64,000 nt of DNA, taken from NCBI GenBank assembly GCA_934047225.1, contig OW203986.1:25981221-26045220 (forward strand), written 5' to 3'. The notes under the pieces are model-generated. The model saw only the letters and a list, made by a program, of their open reading frames with translations, did not search any database and was not told the origin of the DNA. A program made the translations under genes and the position numbers. Positions 41,661 to 51,440 of the stretch are shown piece after piece; the stretch's first letter is position 1; each line of letters begins with the position of its first letter. The DNA comes from Ypsolopha sequella (lineage: Eukaryota > Arthropoda > Insecta > Lepidoptera > Ypsolophidae).

Positions 41661-44230
41661 AGCAGATCTCCAAACGGAAGCTCATACGACTTATTTTTAC
41701 GGACTTAGTCAAAAATCCTTCAAAGGGCATTTTCAAAGATACCAATGGGACTATCAACCGACCCATATATCCTGGCCACACAAAGAGACCCTCTATGCAC
41801 ACGTGCGCGTGCGACTGGCGCTCACACACACATGTACGCTTACGTACATACAGTCATGCATGTGTATGGGGAGTGTAAAGATATGATGCCGCGGTGTGCG
41901 TGTTTCTAATAATTGTGAGAAAAAGTAAGTTCATATCTCCACATTTACAATTGTCACGCCATCATTGCAGCAATAATAAAGTTTTTATTTGTTTGGACAC
42001 TCGGGTGAAATGTACCTATTGAAAATATGTTACAATGGTGAATTCATATTTGAAAGTAAACTTGTTAGAATCAAATGTTAATAAATTTATAATTCTAATA
42101 ATTTTTACAAGTTATTATTAGATACAAGCTTGAAACTTGAATAATACAAGTATCGCTCCTTAATTAAATATTGAGCTCTTATCAATAATACTCTTTATAC
42201 AAAATTTAATACTTACTAAAATTTAAAATAAGTGTTTAGAGTACTATTTTAGTTTAATAAGTTACGCCGTAAAAGGCTTCGCTATGAGAGCTTTAATTTT
42301 AAAGGGAACCTTAGCATTACAGAATCGTACATACATCATATCCTTAAATATAAAAACCTCAAAGATATTTTGACTAAACTTCCGACTAAAGTTTGTCATT
42401 ATTGCGCAAATCAAGAAACGTGTCTCTAAATTTCTTGTGTAAATGTCCGCAGAAAAGTGGCAGACCTTGGCCAGTACGTGGCAGCTTGTTTACAAGCAAC
42501 CTTCCTAGTCTCTTCTTTGCTCATTTTCGGCCTTTTCTTGGTTCAAAAGCGATTGCGAAATAACACATAGGACTGTTGGAAATTACACAATCAGACGTTG
42601 ATTTATTATATTATATATATGTAGGTACGGGACGAGGCTTCATCACTGTCACAGGTTATATATTTCTATCAGAGCAACAATACTTTCCAATGCTTGATGA
42701 TGATGATGCTTTTGTGTGGTAGGAGCATTGATGTAAAATATTGTTCTGAGGGTAGGAGCGAAAAGTTGATAATCAGGGCATCTAAAAAGGCCGACTTGGG
42801 TGAATGATTTGAAAGTAGGATGGAGTCAAAGTTTTTTCACGCGTGCAAAAGAGACTGCATTAGAACGGAATCATAATATGATTTATGCAAGGCGGCCTTT
42901 TTAGAGGACCGAACGTTATGTACCAAATGAAATGTACCAAAAACTACAAACATAAATGTTGGACAAAGCACATTCAACGTTGCCCGAACAAAAGTAGACG
43001 AAGATATTTTTTCTGCTTCTTTATAATGTTAAGAAAAACAAATCCAAACATGAGAACAGTTTTACTTTCTTCAAAATGTTTTTTTTTTCTATTCAAAGAA
43101 GGGAAGCGATTCGGTTCAGTTGCTATAATAGGATTTGCCTGTGGAAGGAACTGGTTCATCAAGATAATGCCTTACACAATACGCATTACCGCATTCTTTC
43201 CTTATCAGTAAATATTATGTCTGTATTTTTACTACCTTTTCTCAGTTAATTAATGTTGTGAAATCAATCTAAGCCACATGAAAAAGATAAGATTGTTGAA
43301 TTTATATATTTTTGTTGGTTACCATGCCAAAGAACAAACTATTTATCTTTTCTATATTTATTTATTAGACATACAAATAAGTATAGTTCAAAAAACGGAA
43401 TTCTTCAATCCCGACAGACGCCTAAGCGTATTGAATTGCATTGTTCGCTACCTGCACGTACCATTTCAAGTTTGACTTGATATTCTTCCATCCCTGTTTC
43501 GCCTATGCCATGACTTGTTCTTGTCTTTCACAAGCCTGAGAATCCACTTAGTACGTCATCTTTCACTCTCACTTTCAACGCACGTGGGTTTGTATATAGA
43601 AGAATTTAAGAAGCTTCAGATTTATTAAATGAGAGTTTAATATTTTTTCAATATAAGTAAATTGTCAAGCCATGTAAATATAAAAAAGGAATTGAGTACA
43701 TATTTCTTTAATTTGTTTTTTTTTTCTGACACAAACAAAAATACTGCTTCTTACATACATAGTTATATAGTTTATGTTTCCTTAAGAAACACTAAAATAA
43801 TAAAATCTGATAAAAATCTTTTACATAGTATACAATACATCTGATTATTTTTCTTTTACTGCGTATGACGTAAAAGCGTTCTGGTGGATGCTCACGCGCA
43901 CTTTCTTCGGAAAGAGACCGACATATATGTTTCTTCCGGGGGTGAACGAAACAGCAACAACACAATACTGAGAGTTTTTTCAGATGAGTACCCAACAATG
44001 AATTCTGTCGTAAGCATACTTTCTTTCTGCGTTTTTCTGCAATAGCGTGTATGTTTCGTTGACTTCAATTAATTGGTGAAAGAGTGAGAGTTGGTGATGT
44101 CATTTAAGAGATGCGCGTGATTCAATATCATTGCCAACTTTGGCACATTTTCCAGCGTCGAGAAAAGATTATAATCTCTTGAAAATTCTCTACTTATATA
44201 AAAAACAGAGCAGTTACATGATTAATTTTA
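41661..44230. other. Long unassigned stretch
   Basis: 2.6 kb without a recognised element. It includes a 'cacacacacatg' low-complexity patch at about 41,820, a (TA)-rich run at about 42,605 and a gatgatgatgatg run at about 42,695. The 108-codon frame at 42,885-43,211 has no motif and a TTG start. Confidence 0.35.
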
Positions 44231-44236
44231 AACTAA

Positions 44237-44972
44237 ACTTACCCCGGGTTTCTGAAAGGCCAATAAATGTTAACAGTAGATTAAAAAATTATTATCTGCG
44301 GATTAAGCCAGAAAAAGTGGGAATTTTACAAAAATTAACTAAGTTAAGCCTGTACCTGAGCCTAGAGCATGACCAACTCCAGTCTATCGAGGATTCGTTT
44401 GAAGAAATTCGGACTCTCCTTGTATTGAAAAAAATATATTTGGTTTATTAATCTTTTCTCTAGGGATGTTACGTATAAACAATGTACTAAGATTTATACT
44501 TTGGTCAAAAAAAAATGTTTTGCACCCTCTCTTTTTTTGGTTATCAAACGTTCGCTTCAAGAACGCGGTTAAGAGATCAACTTGATTTTTTTTCATAAAA
44601 TAGGTAATAAAAATATGAAGGTATATCACCTAAATTCAATATTTTTTTCCCTACAAAATTTTTCAGTATTAGCTAAAAACACACCAATTTGTTATTTCGC
44701 TGCGTGATCACTAGTATTACGCGTTCAAGAAAAAGAGGCCAAAGAGCCAACATATAATCGCCTCTATGACAAGCAAATAAAGTCTTTGCCGTAGGACTTA
44801 TTGTGCTGGACGGGTAATAAAAAAAGTTGCTAGGGTATGCCATCTTCTTAATTATTGATTCATCACTATTCAGACTTCATATATGCTTTATTTTCACCGT
44901 TATTTGCGGTTAAAGTTTTTTTTTATCTACTGTTAACTTTGATTGGCCTTTCAGAAACCGGGGGTTAGTGTT
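44237..44972. mobile_element. TIR element (cccccggtttctgaaag ends) with nested family C
   Basis: Left accccgggtttctgaaaggc, caataaatgttaacagtaga is mirrored by right tctactgttaactttgattg, gcctttcagaaaccggggg. The TIR is about 50 bp with a few mismatches. The interior at 44,420-44,860 is an inverted family C copy, so the original element was much shorter. Confidence 0.7.
44420..44860 (-). repeat. Dispersed family C, copy 3 (inverted)
   Basis: The minus strand follows 34,295-34,770: gatggcataccctagc, 'agaggcgattatatgttgg', cacgcagcgaaataac, 'gttgatctcttaaccgcg' and 'ttgatagac'-flanking sequence. Confidence 0.65.
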
Positions 44973-45267
44973 TATGTAGTTGCACATACCTTAACTTTGA
45001 TTAATGAACTATTCCATGATTTAAAAGTATATTTACCTATAAAATAAGGTATGTAAATATTGCCTGTTTCTACTTTGTTTTTTTTTTACATAAAATGTTT
45101 TAATGTGTACCTAAGAAGTGCCTTTATTATTGTAGAGCTTGATTACTTGATGATTTTTTCCAAGTTTTTGATATCCCCTCCCAGCTTTTTAAGGCTTGTT
45201 TGACTGCTGGTCATCAGGTTTTGCGCACTCTTTCAGGTCTATACGGACTGATACGGCTGACTATTAT

Positions 45268-45332
45268 ATTAATGAGAAGACGGCCATATGAAACTAAGGC
45301 GGACCTCATAATATAATTTTTCGAATGGCCCA
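45268..45332 (+). repeat. Left flanking direct repeat of a TTAA MITE
   Basis: The stretch taatgagaagacggccatat, gaaactaagg, cctcataatata recurs at 45,735-45,800 with a few changes, so a copy of about 65 bp lies on each side of the MITE. Confidence 0.75.
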
Positions 45333-45737
45333 TTAAGGTGATATGAAGTTTTAGCGTCCCTGTTGCTCCATATGCGAAAAAGCCCTCATTGCGAGAAGGA
45401 CGGATTCGCGGAAAAGAAGCAAAAAGTCGGTTTTTTATTAATATAAAATGTACTAAAGTTGCTATCAAAATTTCGTTTAACCAGGTCCTAGATACTATTA
45501 AAACCCGTCTAATAAAATATAATTGCAGTCCATGTGTCATTCTAAATTGTCAAACCAGGAGAATTGGTGTCAAAAATATTTCTATCGAGCCAAATTTCTA
45601 AAATCGCATTTCTGTTTTAACAGATCCTTAGAAAAAGATTCCAAAAATAATGTACTATTTTATCAAAATAATACATCATTTACTGAAGTAGATATGCAAG
45701 TTCTTAAAGTGTCGATTTTTTTGCCGTAGCGCCTTAA
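45333..45737 (+). mobile_element. TTAA-ended MITE, family A, copy 2
   Basis: It starts TTAAGGTGATATGAAG and ends gccgtagcgccttaa. The interior shares tactaaagttgctatcaaaa, gaccaggtcc-type and ttctcctggtttgac (inverse) segments with 32,106-32,488 and 53,273-54,245. It contains cattgcgagaaggacgga, related to family B. Confidence 0.75.
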
Positions 45738-45800
45738 TGAGAAGACGGCCATATGAAACTAAGGTTGACCTCATAATATACTTTTTCGAATGGTCAATTA
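45735..45800 (+). repeat. Right flanking direct repeat of a TTAA MITE
   Basis: Matches 45,268-45,332 (taatgagaagacggccatat, tgaaactaagg, cctcataatatac). Confidence 0.75.
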
Positions 45801-46104
45801 CGTACTTTTTCGCAAGTCTAACATGGCAACACTGTCTGAAAAGCGGCAACGATTGATGCGCGACAGTTTTTCTCCGTTTTATTTCGTTATGCTTGAAATG
45901 ATCGCGGTGAAAAGCGATTTGTTGCTGCTTTTGTTTTAAATGACGTGTCATTGTTTCAAATCTGTTCACTTTCTCTGGGCATAATGGTGAGATGAATTTT
46001 TGGCTTTCTTTTTAATGGGTTATGTCCGGTTCGTATGCTAATAATCGTATTTGGGCAGATGTAGTGCTTGTAATAATGCGGTAAACCCATTTAATAAATT
46101 TAGC
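45801..46104. other. Unassigned DNA
   Basis: Nothing was recognised between the two TTAA elements. Confidence 0.3.
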
Positions 46105-46220
46105 TTAAGAGGCTATGCGAATTTTATTTTTGTCACTGTCACTCCAAGCAAAAAATCGTGCAGTGCGAGAGGGGCGGATTCAGGGCAAAAGGGAAAAAGG
46201 TTGGATTTATATTTCATTTA

Positions 46221-46350
46221 GGCGGACAATGTCCCGTTCGCAAAATGTCCCTTCGTCATTTCGCAAAAGGTCCCTTTCGTAAAAGGTCCCTTTCGTAAAA
46301 TGTCCCTTTCGCAAAACATCCCTTTCGCAAAAGGTCCCTTTTGCAAAAAA
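46221..46350 (+). repeat. MULE left terminal repeat array
   Basis: After ggcggacaatgtccc there are tandem 16-bp variants such as gtccctttcgtaaaag, gtccctttcgcaaaac and gtcccttttgcaaaaa. In MULEs such iterations are candidate transposase-binding sites (inference). Confidence 0.8.
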
Positions 46351-46601
46351 TCTCTTTCAGGCCTTTGTTGGAAACGTCACAATGTCCACCCATTGAAATT
46401 AAAATACAGACTTAGGTTAGCTTAAACTTTAATAATAATAACAACTCATATTGACACTTTTAACCTGAAGTGGTATTCAAAACTTAACTTAAAATAACGA
46501 AACCTTTCCTTACAACCAGCTGCTATCTAAAATTCTAAACGAATGTTTAAATATATTATGGTTAGCACTAAATATAATAAGGTCTCTAATGACCTTACGT
46601 C

Positions 46602-47540
46602 TTACATTGTTAGTGTTGTTTGAAATAAAGTCATCGTAATTAAAAATTCCTTAACAGTAATTCTGCCTCTAAGTAATTTCTTGACTGTTTTTTTGTATTT
46701 TTTGTTGAAAAATATGTCACGATTCCTTCTATTTTGTCTCAGCGTACAAAACAGTCCTTTTTGAATCTTACGATCAGAGTGTTTAGCTTCTTTTCTAAAT
46801 TTTTGAATGAGCCAAAATAAACCTGGTCTTTTTGGGAGTTTTTTGTTTAATCTGCTGTTCCATCCCTCTACCGGATTAGTGGTCCTATGCGTTTGTTTAT
46901 AACAGCTTAAAATCGACGGATGAAATCTAGGGAACCATTGTTTGTGGAAATAATTTTGAAACGTCGCCATTTCTTGCGTATTTGGTATATTTAGTGATAT
47001 AAATGACCACGCTTCCGCCATGTATTCTGCTGGAACTAGTGGAAGAGCTGCACACCACCTTGTTATCTTTCTGCCTTCTCGTGTGTCAGTGATTTTTAAG
47101 GTGTTTGATTTTTTGCAAACTGCAATGTTAAAATGCCTGTAGCAACCGCTTATTTGCACGTTAGGAAAAATTTGTAATATAGCATTCATTGGGGCAATTT
47201 CATAATCACACTTGTAGTGGTTAATTGTGACATTTAATTTGTCTCGTATTAATTTGAAAAGCCTGACATAAGTCTCTTCTGTCTTATTTGGTAGTATTGA
47301 AAATATGACAGGCACTACATTTGAGGAGCGACTAGAGGAATTCACATCCAAATGTATTGTGTAAACTTGGTAGTAATTCCTGGGAGCAGTCTTAAAGGTG
47401 CCATCCCCGAAATATTGAGCATCCCTCAATTTCTTCATTATCTTTCTAGCTCTCTTATTACAGAATACAAAAATTTTGACGTCATCTTCGTTATCTTCGG
47501 GTACAAGAAAGTTGTCAGCTAAACACTTTGGTATGGTCAT
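46602..47540 (-). CDS. MULE transposase catalytic region (312 residues)
   Basis: This domain cuts and joins the element's ends in the nucleus. Visible motifs are FGDGTFKTAP (first acidic residue D46), YYQVYTIHL, SILPNKTEETY, CDYEIAPMNAI (second acidic residue D112), ISGCYRHFNIA (the MULE C-x2-H, C133/H136) and TTNPVEGWNSRLNK (glutamate at 225, a candidate third acidic residue). All are intact and the frame is open to the end. The start is an internal Met: the true frame continues upstream through residues such as YLNAERLLNEL, which follow the frameshift at 47,601-47,608. With the FLYWCH piece the total would be about 420 residues, short at the N-terminus. Confidence 0.85.
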   Translation of the reverse strand: MTIPKCLADNFLVPEDNEDDVKIFVFCNKRARKIMKKLRDAQYFGDGTFKTAPRNYYQVYTIHLDVNSSSRSSNVVPVIFSILPNKTEETYVRLFKLIRDKLNVTINHYKCDYEIAPMNAILQIFPNVQISGCYRHFNIAVCKKSNTLKITDTREGRKITRWCAALPLVPAEYMAEAWSFISLNIPNTQEMATFQNYFHKQWFPRFHPSILSCYKQTHRTTNPVEGWNSRLNKKLPKRPGLFWLIQKFRKEAKHSDRKIQKGLFCTLRQNRRNRDIFFNKKYKKTVKKLLRGRITVKEFLITMTLFQTTLTM

Positions 47541-47547
47541 TAGTTCA

Positions 47548-47862
47548 TTAAGTAACCGTTCTGCGTTTAAATATTTTTTGCGGCACCTGTATAAAGTATC
47601 TTTTTTTTGAGCTAAATGATGGTGCGTCTATGTCATCTATATTTTCAAAATTTTTGTCATATATATCCTCCATTGGACCAAGGTCATGACAAACATCTTC
47701 TTTCGTCTGATTAGTTGCCAAGAAAATATCGTTTTGAATTTCACACCTTCCACATGTATGAATACTTGTTTCGCGAAGTATGGCTTGGCCTTTCATGGTA
47801 ATGGAGGCACTGCACGTATCTCTTTCCACACACCTCCATTGTGTACTACCACTTTTATTTAG
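47548..47862 (-). pseudogene. FLYWCH zinc-finger end and linker of the MULE transposase
   Basis: The open minus frame of about 104 codons begins STQWRCVERDTCSASI and continues ILRETSIHTCG: the second half of a FLYWCH zinc finger (WRC, Cys, then His-x-Cys where His-x-His is usual). An acidic linker follows. The frame shifts at an A8 run (T8 on the plus strand, 47,601-47,608). In the other register the protein reads DTLYRCRKKYLNAERLL straight into the catalytic part. The first half of the finger is missing: a TAA precedes it at 47,863-47,865, near possible exon or PLE boundaries. Confidence 0.75.
47601..47608 (-). other. A8 homopolymer frameshift in the transposase
   Basis: Eight T on the plus strand (eight A in the coding strand) sit exactly where the two transposase frames meet. 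One base gained or lost would join them. It may be a mutation, an assembly error or a slippage site. Confidence 0.7.
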
Positions 47863-48272
47863 TTAGGCGATTGAAATTATATCGATAAGCACCAAGAATA
47901 ATAGTTTTATTGCCTTTTTGATTCAGAGAAAACTTTAAAGGAATATCACTCATCTTGGTAAAAGTCACGAATAGCAATAGCACAAATTATAGAGGGATAC
48001 TACGAGCAATAGTAATGACAATCATTTGTCAAATCTTCATTTGTCTTAACGCTTGTCTCTTGTCTATTAAGTAGCCAGTTGTCCGCTTAAATACCAAAAA
48101 GGTATCTAAGAATAGCATAGAAAGTAGAAACTCATTTCATATTATTATCTAAAGGTGCGGCAATACCCAATACAAAATACACAATAAAAACACTAACACT
48201 AACATAAACACTAACACTAACATCAACACTTACCACACATCAAATACCTATCACGCCCAAGCCCAACCTAAT

Positions 48273-48590
48273 AGCTCTTGCAAAACATCAAACTGCATCT
48301 ACCTTCTGGAATGCAAACACTGTCCTGCTTTTTACATCAGGGAAACAAAAAACAATCTTCACATCAGACTCAACCAACACAGACATACATCGGACTCCAT
48401 TACAAACAACACGCTACCCATCCCAACGCACACACGATTTCACAACATAACATTCAATAACTGCTTCACCGCACGGATCATTAAATCTTTTTCACCACCA
48501 CTCACAGACATCCAACTCAGAACATGGGAGGAGTCCTATATTTGGTCGCTTGGTGCTCATTACGGTCCGGGTCTCAACAAACAAAGATAA
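48273..48590 (+). pseudogene. PLE GIY-YIG endonuclease domain
   Basis: An uninterrupted frame of 105 codons reads SSCKTSNCIYLLECKHCPAF, then YIRETKNNLHIRLNQHRH, then PTHTRFHNITFNNCFTARII and ends GPGLNKQR. Compared with the family the 'YIGET' Gly is Arg, a damaging change at the nuclease signature. The zinc-binding Cys pairs (C..NC, ECKHC) are kept. The RT part is absent and there is no start codon in this segment. Confidence 0.75.
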
Positions 48591-48640
48591 ATAATCATCT
48601 GCCCATCTCCATACTTCAATTTCAAAACCTACCTGCTAAA

Positions 48641-48663
<23 letters not shown>
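48641..48663. repeat. (TA)n microsatellite
   Basis: About eleven TA units followed by a T run, within the PLE 3' UTR. Confidence 0.9.
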
Positions 48664-48671
<8 letters not shown>

Positions 48672-48733
48672 TAATCATCTACTTCATTCTGTCATTTTAT
48701 GACATTTTAATATATTATATAAATTTTACTTAG

Positions 48734-48772
48734 TTCCACTGATGCCGACAAGTAGTCGAAATATATCTGGAA
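48734..48772 (+). ncRNA. Hammerhead-ribozyme-like motif of PLE (copy f)
   Basis: The order is stem I TTCCA / TGGAA, core CTGATGC, C, stem II GAC / GTC closing AAGTA, GAAA, TATA, TC. Stem II is shorter and of different sequence from the other copies but still pairs. Cleavage would be after 48,767. Confidence 0.65.
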
Positions 48773-48979
48773 ATAATTGTTGCAATAAAGAGTTTTTATA
48801 GAAAGATATAATGCAAAATGAATAAAAAACAAATAAGTTCTCTTTAATATTAATTTCAGTAAAAACGTGACGCATAAATCACGTCACTGCGTGTTCGGTC
48901 CGTCAACGTATTTTGAGCAGCGGTCTGGCCGCACCTTTACCAGCCACAACTTTTGTAAAACATGTACACTGTCATTCAA

Positions 48980-49144
48980 AGGGACAATTTGAGAAAGGGA
49001 CGTTTTGAGAAAGGGACATTTTGAGAAAGGGACAATTTGAGAAAGGGACGTTTTGAGAAAGGGACAATTTGAGAAAGGGTCGTTTTGAGAAAGGGACAAT
49101 TTTTGTCGAAGGGACATTTTGCGAACGGGACATTGTCCGCCTAA
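48980..49144 (-). repeat. MULE right terminal repeat array
   Basis: Units gggacaatttgagaaa, gggacgttttgagaaa and gggacattttgagaaa follow in tandem with 16-bp spacing, then the terminal gcgaacgggacattgtccgc. The inner units differ consistently (ttgag against tcgca) from the left array. Confidence 0.8.
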
Positions 49145-49418
49145 ATGCTAATAAAATATGTTTGAGTTCTGTATATGGTTCCTATTTGTCAAACGAGGAG
49201 AAAAAAGACCTCATTTCAACAATTATTGTTGTTGTGTTTGAAGACCTCATTTCAACAATTATTTCTATCGAGGAAAATTTATCCAAACATGTTTTCCAAA
49301 TTCAAATCCCTAGATTATATAGTCAAAATGCATATACCAGAAACTGATTATAATTTTCCGTGTATTTCATGAAATACACAGAAAAGAAACACTCGTATTT
49401 TTTTCGCATATCACCTTG

Positions 49419-49779
49419 AAAGCTGTGCTCTTGTCGGTGGAGTCCTCTCTCCTCACTTCTGCACTCCGCTTTTAACTTCATGATAAGTCACGACATTTAA
49501 ATATTCGATGGATTTGATTTATGGTTCTGGTTGGAATAGCATCTTTAATAAATTATACACAAAATTCTTACAAATTATACACGAAATTTACCTTCTCTTT
49601 CATCTGATACATGAGTGTTCTTAGGAATTCCTCTCTTTCTTTTCCCCTTCACTTTTCCATCATTTTGATACAATTGTCGTATCGTATCAGATGTCCCAAC
49701 ATCTTTTCCTTTCTATTATCTATGGTCTTCATCAAAACTCGCTTTTCGTTTACAATCTGCAGGACCTCTTTAATAATTA
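49419..49779. other. Unassigned DNA
   Basis: The stretch around 49,555-49,590 repeats 'aattatacac.aaatt' twice; otherwise nothing was recognised. Confidence 0.3.
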
Positions 49780-50195
49780 TGATAATAGTAATTCATGCTA
49801 CAAGGGCGAAAAGGAATAAATTACGAGGACGATTTAAACACGAGTGTAGCGAGTGTTTTAAACGTAACCGAGTAATTTAATGCTCTTACGTCCGTGTATC
49901 ATACTACGTTTTTCAATTCATAGTGTGAGGAAATAAAACAAATATAATCTTGTGAACTTTAAATTATAATTGGCTCAAAAGGACTGTATCCAGAGCCGTT
50001 AAACAGTGGGAAAAAAAAAGTATAACATTTATGGTACGCAAGAAAGGCTGCAGGTTAGCCAACCATTGTAAATAAATAAAAAAATGATAATAATAAAGCC
50101 TTAGGGCAAAATAATCGACTTTCTGTTCGGTTTTGATGCATAAAAAGTGGGCCTTTACGAGCATTTGCATTGAAAAAGGTTTTACAGGGCTTTTT
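49780..50195 (+). repeat. Dispersed repeat also nested at 56,606-56,780
   Basis: 'catgctacaagggcgaaaag', aataaattacgaggacgatt, 'gcaaaataatcgactttctg' and aaaaagtgggcctttacgag also occur in order within the MITE at 56,542-56,972, where the middle is deleted. No protein. Confidence 0.7.
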
Positions 50196-50435
50196 TAAAA
50201 TAATGTACGTAGTTGACGCTTGTGATTGTCGGTACTTGATGGAACATGAAATACATAACACAGATACATAAGAACAAAAGATACATACACTGTAATGTTT
50301 GTGTAGTTTGTGTTAGTCTATAGGTTTAAAACATGTATGACAGAAATTTTGAGTATTTTTACCTCTAAATGAAACATTGTATTAGATCTTCTATAGTATT
50401 TTTTTTCTATAGTTTATGTAGATTCTACAAGCTCT
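50196..50435. other. Unassigned DNA
   Basis: Nothing was recognised. Confidence 0.3.
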
Positions 50436-50797
50436 ACAAGGTGGTAGAGCTGATGCCCGCTCGACTGTGGAGGTACCACCATCTTACTTGGAGACCCCCT
50501 CGAAGTAATTCGGGGGAGAGTAAGAGGACAGCTCACAGGCAAAAAACCAGGAGGCCCACCATACCTGGGACCGATGGATGGCGGTATATCCATCCCTAAT
50601 AGCGGGGCCTTATATGGAACAGACTGGTGACGGGCAGCGGCGTCACTGGTGCGAGGGTTCCGGCACCGCACTCACCAACCCGCCTGCCCAGCGTGTGTGA
50701 GTATGGGCAATTCTTCCAGGATGACCGCCGGGAGTGGCAAAGTCCTGGAAAGGCTTAGTCCGGTGGACGAACTTGGCTGATGGATGGATGGATGTAG
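50436..50797 (+). repeat. LINE- or SINE-like 3' region ending in (GATG)n
   Basis: This block of about 360 bp is much more GC-rich than its surroundings: tggaggtaccaccatctt, 'aggcccaccatacctgggac', 'gcgtcactggtgcgagggtt', cttagtccggtggacgaac, and then a gatggatggatg tail. A microsatellite tail and partial copies at 257-324 and 5,677-5,712 mark a retroposed element. The two overlapping short frames are not judged real. Confidence 0.65.
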
Positions 50798-51011
50798 ATT
50801 ATCTATCCTAAATATTATCTATCCTATAGGCACTGGTAGAAAGTATAATGATTTTGCCAAAAAAATGTAGTTGCAACGATACAATGGGTAAATTTCGATT
50901 GAGTGATTAAAATAAATGTTAACTATGATAGATATAAATTTCTACGTTTGAATCCAAACATTTTATCATTGCAGTATGGAAACGCAGAAACGTCCTTCTA
51001 ACGTGTTCTTG
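50798..51011. other. Unassigned DNA
   Basis: The phrase 'cattgcagtatggaaacgca' is the complement of the one near 22,580 and 62,970. Confidence 0.35.
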
Positions 51012-51435
51012 TTAAGGGGCTATGCGAATTTTATTTTTGTCACTGTCACTCCAAGCGAAAACTAGCGCAGTGCGAGAGGGGCGGATTCAGGGCAAAAGGG
51101 AAAAAAATTGGTTTTATATTTTTATTAAAAAAACTAAAATAGCTAGCAAATTTTCAAATATCAAATTTGTAGATATTGTTGAAACACACCTTATAAAATA
51201 TGTTTGAGTTCTTTATATCGTTCCTATTCGTCAAACGAGGAGAAAAAGTGTGTTTGAAGACCTCATTTCAACTATTATTTCTATCGAGGAAAATTTATCC
51301 AAACATGTTTTTCAATTTCAAAACCCTAGATTATATAGTCAAAATGCATATACCAGAAATTTATAAAAATTTTCTGTGTATTTCATGAAATACACATAAA
51401 AGAAACACCCGTATATTTTTCGCATATCGCCTTAA
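51012..51435 (+). mobile_element. TTAA-ended MITE, family B, copy 2 (uninterrupted)
   Basis: It starts TTAAGGGGCTATGCGAATT and ends ttcgcatatcgccttaa, with TTAA at both ends. It serves as the empty-site paralog for the copy split by the MULE at 46.2-49.1 kb. The frames inside (51,022 and 51,200) are chance. Confidence 0.8.
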
Positions 51436-51440
51436 AAACT

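Larger units (their letters stand above)
48165..48790 (+). mobile_element. PLE 3' end inserted in the MULE
   Basis: It holds a 'cactaacactaacat' low-complexity lead, the GIY-YIG endonuclease part, a (TA)n run at 48,641-48,663, a hammerhead-like motif and a short tail. It is the same family as 8.3-9.7 kb but diverged: about 80 percent protein identity in the nuclease. Confidence 0.75.
46218..49144 (-). mobile_element. Mutator-like (MULE) DNA transposon, 2.9 kb
   Basis: The ends TTAGGCGGACAATGTCCC and its complement gggacattgtccgcctaa are followed inward by arrays of a 16-bp unit (gtccctttcgcaaaa type): about 8 units at 46,230-46,350 and 9 at 48,980-49,130. It encodes a FLYWCH-plus-MULE transposase on the minus strand. 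A PLE 3' end is inserted in its 5' part (about 48,165-48,790). No clean target duplication was seen. The host site is a family B MITE. Confidence 0.85.
46105..49418 (+). mobile_element. TTAA-ended MITE, family B, copy 1, split by a MULE
   Basis: The left part (46,105-46,217: TTAAGAGGCTATGCGAA, gtcactgtcactccaagc, gcagtgcgagaggggcggat) and the right part (49,145-49,418: aaaatatgtttgagttc, 'caaacgaggagaaa', ttcgcatatcaccttga) are adjacent in the intact copy at 51,012-51,435. The original MITE was about 400 bp. In comparison with copy 2 about 60 bp next to the insertion point is missing. Confidence 0.8.

Noticed and set aside
41416..41829. 137-codon minus-strand frame taken as a whole protein
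   Set aside because: Only its middle resembles a LINE C-terminal block. The N-terminal part runs through low-complexity cacaca DNA, so only a remnant was annotated.
42885..43211. 108-codon frame as a gene
   Set aside because: Non-ATG start, low-complexity F/K-rich composition, no motif.
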